Positions 57,278 through 64,000 of a stretch of 64,000 bases of DNA are shown here, piece by piece (the first letter of the stretch is position 1; every line of letters starts with the position of its first letter). The position numbers and the translations under genes are program-made. The stretch is from Arbacia lixula (Eukaryota; Echinodermata; Echinoidea; Arbacioida; Arbaciidae). The DNA is taken from NCBI GenBank assembly GCA_963669155.1, contig OZ022584.1, positions 5,236,224-5,300,223 on the forward strand, in the 5' to 3' direction. Under the pieces are notes generated by a model. It did no database searches. It had not been told where the DNA came from and saw only the letters and a program-made list of their open reading frames with translations.

Positions 57278-60200
57278 GTAGGATACACAAAAGGTGAATT
57301 TTATACATAGATTAAGAAACAAAGTTATATGTTTGTGGGTAATTTTTGTACTGGTAAGTATGCTGTGTCCATGTCTGTGTACATGTATGTTTTACTAGCT
57401 GGAGACATTTCATTTCATCAGTTCTCTCTTTCCATTTTTCTACGTCATTCACTCAAATTTTCTGTCTTTCAAAACTTTCTTCAGCACTTTCATCATAAAA
57501 TGCCACTGAATATAATCCCTTACGAAAATGAAGAGTGGGAGTGTGGCCACAAAAGAGCATAAAGGTTGCAGCTGTCAGTGGGTTTCACAGGGGCACAATG
57601 TGGATGACCTTACATCAGACCACTGATATTCTATCAGCCTTTGTAATGACTTTTTTTTTTCTCCACAAGTGTCTTGTTTTTCACCTTCACATTCCTTCAA
57701 CCTTCCATGTTCCTGTGCCCTATGCCCTTGTCAGGTTTTGAACATTTCAATATCAGTTTCAATATTACAATTTGCAACAGTAAAATGTGTTAACACACTG
57801 AGGAAATACACTGTGTATTTGTATGTTTACTTCTTGCGGTTGAGCATATTTTGATGGCAGTCTTAATATTTTGGGGTTGTATAGTACCTGAAGTCATGTT
57901 ACATTTTTTTTTTGATGTACAATGTATAATATGAGAATGTTTTTGTGTCTGTCTCATTCACATGGATGCTGCAATCAGAATATTACAATCTTGCAAATTT
58001 GTTTTCACTTCTGCACCTTCTAGTACACTGTACATCTACATGTAGGCAGTGCCCAACATTTTCATCTACACATCAATCACAACTACATGTATAAGATACA
58101 CATACAGTAGGTCTTGACATGTATACATGTACATAATCTACATATCAGAGCACAGAACCTACGCGTTGTCTAGCCTGGGCCCATCCAATCCCAAGTTTCT
58201 TCTTTTGCCCAGGATTTGGGGCTTTTCCTTGGTGACCTCAGCTTCTGACCTCCATCCCTGGCTCAGGTAGAAACCTACTCCTTCTTAGCATCTAGGTCAT
58301 GGGAACTTACTCCAACGTTTATACGCAAACTGGTTCCAATATGGTATTGTTTTTGGCCCATGACTCACAAACAGACATTTTTCATTTATACTTGAAAGAT
58401 GATGCATTCACTGACCTTTTCACACTATAAATGTATTACAAATTTGCTGATCCTGTAGTTTAATTCATCCTGGAGTTAAGATTTTGCTCACTAGCCTATA
58501 AAAAGTATTCTTACTTATTTTTACTAATTGTTTGTCACCTCCCAATCTCAATCTCAACCTAATCTCAATTTGAATTTCATTGCTAATATAAAAGAATTCC
58601 AACTGTTTATAAATATTCTGATGAGTCCATATTACAGGAAACGGAAGAAATCCCTCTTTAACATTCAGCATCCATTCATCCTTCAAAACTTGGTTTATAA
58701 AGGCAACCTTATCCAAGCTGCGGGGATTGCAGGGCCTTGATTTTACGAGATCTGTCTGACATCCAAAGGATAAAATATCAGTAGCCTTTCAAGGATCGCT
58801 CCCAATAGGGCTGTTTTGCGGCTGGATATCCTGAGCTGGTGACTGTGTGACGTTAGGATTATTCATACACATCCTTCCTTAATCTGTAGCAAGTGCGGTC
58901 TTCCCACTAGATACAGTGTGATACAGAGTGATGTTCATTTGTGCAGATGTTGTGGGTTCGTAATGTGGGTAGGAGACAAAGAGACGAGATTGAACAAACT
59001 TGCATAGAATTATACCTTATAGGGCCTAAACCATCCCACGACTAGATATAATTTGTATGTTTTAAATGAAAAATACATGCTGCATGCTGGTTACAAACTC
59101 TAAATGTCTATGTAGGGGAACTACACTGTATGTTATAAGATTGACTGTTAATTAAAAGTGCATGTACATGTACAGTGTGTAGTCATGTGCTTGAAATATG
59201 TTGGATTTATTAAGCTTGTCAGGTGAGCTTTGATTTAGAATTTAGTAAATTTATTGAGACCATTGAAATGTAATCATGGAGCGTGGGTGTTCAGTAAATG
59301 TTGATTGTGCTATGCTGCGTTGCCCAAAGTCATTCAATTATTGGATTACTAATGTTTTGCAAGAAGTTTGAGTCTGAGGATGGTGTTGAAAAGACAAAGT
59401 CTGAACACTGAAGAGGACCCAAAGGTTGAATGATAAATATCTGTCATATAGTTTTTCATTGGCGAGTGGGGGTTCTTTTCCCCATCTTTTTACCCTCTCT
59501 GCCCTCATCCCCCTCCCCTTTCTCTTCCCCCTTTTTCTTCTCCATCATTTCCCTTTTCCTTTTAACGTTTCTTTCCATTTCTCTCTCCATTTAATGTTTC
59601 CCATCTTATCTTACCGTTCCTTTTCTTTTGTGTCTCCCACTTACCATTCCCCTTTTTCCCTCTCCCCTCCCCATCTCTCTTCCCCCTCCCCTCCCCCCTC
59701 CCCTCCCCCCTCTCCTCCCCCTCTCCTCCCCCTCTCCTCCCCCCTCTCCTCCCCCCTCTCCTCCCCCCTCTCCTCCCCCCTCTCCTCCCCCCTCTCCTCC
59801 CCCCTCTCCTCCCCCTCTCCTTCCCCCTCTCCTCCCAATCTCCTCCCAATCTCCTCCCTCTCGCCCCCCTCCTCATCCAGCCTCCCCCTCCCCTTCCCCT
59901 ATTCTAGCCTAGTGCACAAGTACTTGACTGTATCATTCTTCTGAAGACCACTTACAACTTACAATTTCATTCTAGTATATAAGAACGATCTGGACTAGAT
60001 CAAATTCCTGCGACTTTGACAAGCTTTTTTGTTTGTGTGTCAAAGTCATTAAAGCACTTGATCTGGGGCAGTGTAATCCACACAAGGTGAAATGCTTGGC
60101 ATTTTTGTCAGTAAGTGACTCTACAAACAGTTTACAAAGAATTTCCCAAATAACATCAAACAAGCTCCGTTTTCATGCAGCTTTTTCTAGTCCCGCTGAA

Positions 60201-62048
60201 AAGCTTTTCACAAAATATGAAATCTGATCGTTTCTCTCTTCACCCAGCAGATCCATCAAAGTATGTTCAACATTTTGAAAGTTTCATAATTTTTTAAACA
60301 TGTACAATTTACAGAAATGTAAAGCATTCTTTGATTAAAGCTATTTTAAATTCCTTTTATTGAGTCATAGAAGATGAAATTTTGATACATGTTCAGTATT
60401 TTTATTCGCATACTCTATAGTCTGTGTCTCTCTTTTCTACAGATTTTTCTTTATTAAAAGTTATGAGATCTGGCTGCTCCAGTATGCTTAAAATGTATGC
60501 CATTTTAGTAAATCAATGAAGCCATTATAGACAATACACAATGTACATTATGTGTCACAAAAATATGGGGCTTGATCATAAAAAATGCAGAATATACCTG
60601 CGTGTGCAAATAGAGTCAGATTTGTTTGCACTACTGTGTAGATAACACAAACTTGATTCCTGTCCAGGTTTCATTGACCATTCACAAACACAGCAAGTGC
60701 TCCTCAAATTTGTCCAGTGTGTAGATATAAGCATGACCGTTACTATGAAGCAGGCCTTGGAGAAATATAGTCCTTCGTCACAATCCACGAGGAAGAATAA
60801 ACCCATTACGTCTGCCCGATGATATTCAAACATGAATAACTTTTATGTTTTTTTGTATCCCGATCGTACTCTCAGTAATCTTTCACCCTGAGTCTCTGAT
60901 TGTGCTGCTCTTGTTCAATGCAACATATCAGGGTTTTCTTCTTTAAAATCACGTTTAGTAGTACATCGTATAGCTTGTTCCAAATGATCTTTTATTTCTA
61001 TTTGATTCTCAACAATCACTGATGTAAACAGTGAATTATGTGTACTGTAGCTTGACATTCCAGAGAAACTGGGCAAACTTTTTTTTTCCATGGGAAAAGA
61101 AATGAACACGAACAAGTGGCTGTAGCCCTGTATGGGGCTGTAACGTCTACCCCAACCAACCATCGCCTGTGGTTTCAAAGTTCTCACAGCGTGAAGTCGG
61201 CAATTGATGTTGACATAATGGCGTGTCGATCGCCATGGTTACTGTAATGGTACCAATTAGCACCTCGTCTGACAGGTCTACCTGAGTGGTTATGTAGAGT
61301 CCACTGTTAAAGTCAACCAATTGAAAGGGTCCTGTTGAGATAAGCGTTTCTCCAGTTCACGTAAAGGAAGATGACTTTTCCAAATTGGAATTTCGATTGA
61401 TACAAAGTTGGGAAAAGCATGTGTTGGTTTTTGTTTTGTTTTGTTTTGTTTTGTTTTGTTTTCCCCTTAAACTTTTGTTTGTCTGTTTATACTTGTACTT
61501 AATGTGATGTTTTTACTGAGTATGATGTTTGCAACAGACATTTCTTTCTTTCAGTGGTATATTTTGCAGATGTAAATGCAGAACGCATTCAGTCGCCCAT
61601 TTCACAGGTACCAGAGTCCTAAGTACAACTGACAAGGAAGTGTTCGATTTCAAAACATGAGCCACGGTCTAAAAACCCAAAGAGAAAACACAGGGAACCT
61701 GCTGCTCCAAGAAGCAAACACTCCAAACCTTGGCAGGCCCCGCCCACACTCTCTCTTCTCTATCTCTTTCTTACTCTCGCTCTCTCTTGCCCACTCTTCC
61801 TCTCTAGATCTCTCCCTTTTCTCTTGCTCTTTCATGCTCATTCTCTCTTTGTTGGTCTCCTCCTTTCTCGCTATCTTTGTTATCTCATTACTCTTTAGGT
61901 CGTTCTTTTCTTTCTCTTTATTTTTTTTATCTCTGAAGGTGGGTATATATTTTCCCCTCTCGCTCGTCCTCTCTCGCCCACCCACTCAAGCTCTGTTCAT
62001 GTACATGTAGGTCTTCCTCTTTCTCTCTCTTTCTTGCTTTATGTATGT

Positions 62049-62092
<44 letters not shown>

Positions 62093-64000
62093 CCTTATGT
62101 CACTCTGTTTTTTTTCTTCCTCTCTCTCCCTCTCACCCATCTCTCTCCCTCTCACCCTTCTCTCTCCCTTTCACCCTTCTTTCTCCCTCTCACCCTTCTC
62201 TCTCCCTCTCTCAACCCTCACTTTTTTCTCTTTCTCTCTCCCAACTGATGGGAACTTGAACTTGTCTTACCAGCAGAGAAGCTAATCATCCAATCTTTGT
62301 CCCTACAGGGCCATCTCCACCCTCCCGATTATCTCTCCCTGTTTGCACATCGAAGTCTCTCGCCTTCACTTTCCATACAGCAGGGAATGATTTACATTGT
62401 ACATCCTTCAATGTGATTAATTATCACTTTCACTTTGCTGACGATCATGAGAAACAAAATTCAAAAGATTAATGTTTGAAAATAAACTGCTTTTACAACC
62501 TTCAGATTTTTGTAATTGTTTTTCCAATCAATGCAATACCATCGTAATTACTCCCTGTCATGGAAACAAAAACTTATACTGCTTATGTCCTGAATAATAG
62601 CCAAGTTTTAAAAAAAAAAATATTTCCTCTTTTTAGACAAGGGGGTATGAAACAGACCCATCAATAATCAAAACAGAACAAAAACATAACAATCATTAAT
62701 GATATGATCACACAAAGCTACAAATACAAATGTGTCAGAGATTGATCATTTGAACCATATGAAAAGAAATGATTAGTTTTCATGAGAATGTCCATCTAAA
62801 CATGAGGAGTCCCGAAGAATTTCAGCTCAAATATGGCACTTCATGAGGTAATATTGATCATTTTTCTCTTGTTGTGATATGGGTGTAACGGAAAAGGAGC
62901 GCCTTTAAAAGAAAGTGTGGCGAAGATAAATGGATTTACGGGGTTGTCATATTGGAACGATCATTAACGAGTAATTATGCAAAAGGAAAAATGTATCAAG
63001 AGACAGGATTATGCTTTATGTTTTGTCCGACTGTAACCTAGCTGAGCTGTCAGGTACATGTTCATGTACATTGGACAGCTCACCTGAATGCATTGATTTT
63101 TACCTGAGAGAAACCAGGTGCAGAGAAAACTGGGTTAAAGTCTCTGTACCAACCCCACCAACTTCCTTCTCACCCTACTTTAGCAATTTTCCAGGCTGTT
63201 CAGCATTTCTAACCCACACCTGAAAATAAAAAGTTCTTACTGCAGTGGGAGAAGAACCCCTAAACAATAGAAGAAAGACCTGATGAGAGTGGAATATGGC
63301 ACAGTGACTAGTCTAGTTGTGAGACAGTAAACCTGATTCTGATTTTTGGATTATGAATGTCCCAACAGCCTGAAAGCGAGGCTACCCACTTGTCCCAGGG
63401 AAAGCTTCCCTCACTGGAACTGAAAGGCGCGACCCCACCTGACCTTAAGGCAGAGTCGGAATGCCACTTGTTGCAACAACTAACCCTGTCAAATTCAATC
63501 AGGACTGGAGAGCTTAACGTAATTAAGAGTGTGTCTGCACAGCCAAGCTTGAGGTTTCTGAGTTGTGGAAACCACTTAACTGCCAACTCTCCAATTTCAA
63601 AAAGTGTGGAATTTTGCTACTTTTCCTTTCATTTTGACACTTGGAAATGTTAATCAAATCTGGTTTCAGTGGTTCACACACACACAAATAGAAAAAATGC
63701 TGGCATCGAGTGAAGTTTCAATGAGAGTGGATATGAAATGGATTGACGTTTTCTCAATGTTCCATCAGAAAATAATTTTATATCAACATAAAACTATTTG
63801 GACATCAGTGACCCTGTGAGATGTGGAATTCGCTCAATAATTTATTCCCATAACTTGCAATTTGCTCTAATATTGTCCTCCTAACGCAGAAATTTATATT
63901 GCAATATACAGTGTATATATGAAAGTGTGTTGACCTGATTTTGTAAAATATTTATAGAGTGCATGTCTGTTAGAAAAGATATTTTTCGTCATCTGTAGTG
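57278..64000 (+). other. Intron sequence to the window edge
   Basis: No confident exon. It holds two more pyrimidine tracts (59473-59906 and about 61740-62250), a TTTTG pentamer array (about 61430-61465), a (TC)n run near 62051-62087, and a fragment of the GCCTGGTTTC family at 63342-63388. The remaining stretches look like ordinary AT-rich intron. Confidence 0.45.
59473..59906 (+). repeat. Second pyrimidine tract
   Basis: CT-only DNA for most of 430 bases. About ten direct copies of a CTCCTCCCCCCT-type unit lie at 59705-59820. Long frames on both strands (Pro/Ser or Gly/Arg/Glu) result from composition. Confidence 0.85.

Noticed and set aside
62309-62470. Phase-1 open stretch after TTTGTCCCTACAG that could be exon 2 of the lysine/acid-rich gene
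   Set aside because: No acceptable donor follows and the translation has no coding character; too weak to annotate.

Overview
The window looks like nuclear DNA of an invertebrate deuterostome, most likely an echinoderm such as a sea urchin. The evidence is AT-rich introns with consensus GT..AG junctions, no operon structure, frequent TACATGTA-type words, many long homopolymer and dinucleotide runs, and dense small palindromic DNA transposons. The species cannot be fixed from sequence alone. No CRISPR, rRNA or tRNA gene was seen.

Three plus-strand genes can be supported. (1) About 2410-5032 is a two-exon gene for a 475-residue, extremely glutamate-rich protein. A tiny first coding exon (MSDE) beside a perfect NRF-1-type palindrome splices in frame into a long acidic exon. 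(2) About 9000-43200 is a gene with nine coding exons and an apparent untranslated first exon. All nine junctions keep phase and give a closed 928-residue protein. Its last ~215 residues look like the MIEAP (mitochondria-eating protein/SPATA18) C-terminal domain, after a long unrecognised helical N-terminal region, a proline/basic linker and a coiled coil. (3) From 46856 to beyond the window lies the first coding exon (337 residues) of a disordered protein with lysine-rich clusters. Its intron fills the rest of the window, apart from a possible 12-base microexon at 57266-57277.

Introns and spacers hold at least six families of small inverted-repeat elements. They include seven copies of a ~230-bp palindrome flanked by TA, four GGGCC-ended elements, four elements with GTACCAAAGTG-type ends, TTAA-flanked elements (one with a perfect 399-bp internal tandem duplication, one nested in another element), and a decayed RTE-like LINE reverse-transcriptase fragment at 7880-8460.

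The most unusual objects are four. A 3.75-kb element (47989-51736) has 30-bp terminal inverted repeats and 11 copies of a 14-bp GTAAC....GTTAC motif near its ends. A minisatellite at 39995-40560 starts inside exon 8 of the MIEAP-like gene and repeats its splice donor. Exon 4 of that gene sits between two copies of the same palindrome. A ~950-bp pyrimidine tract runs into the candidate microexon.
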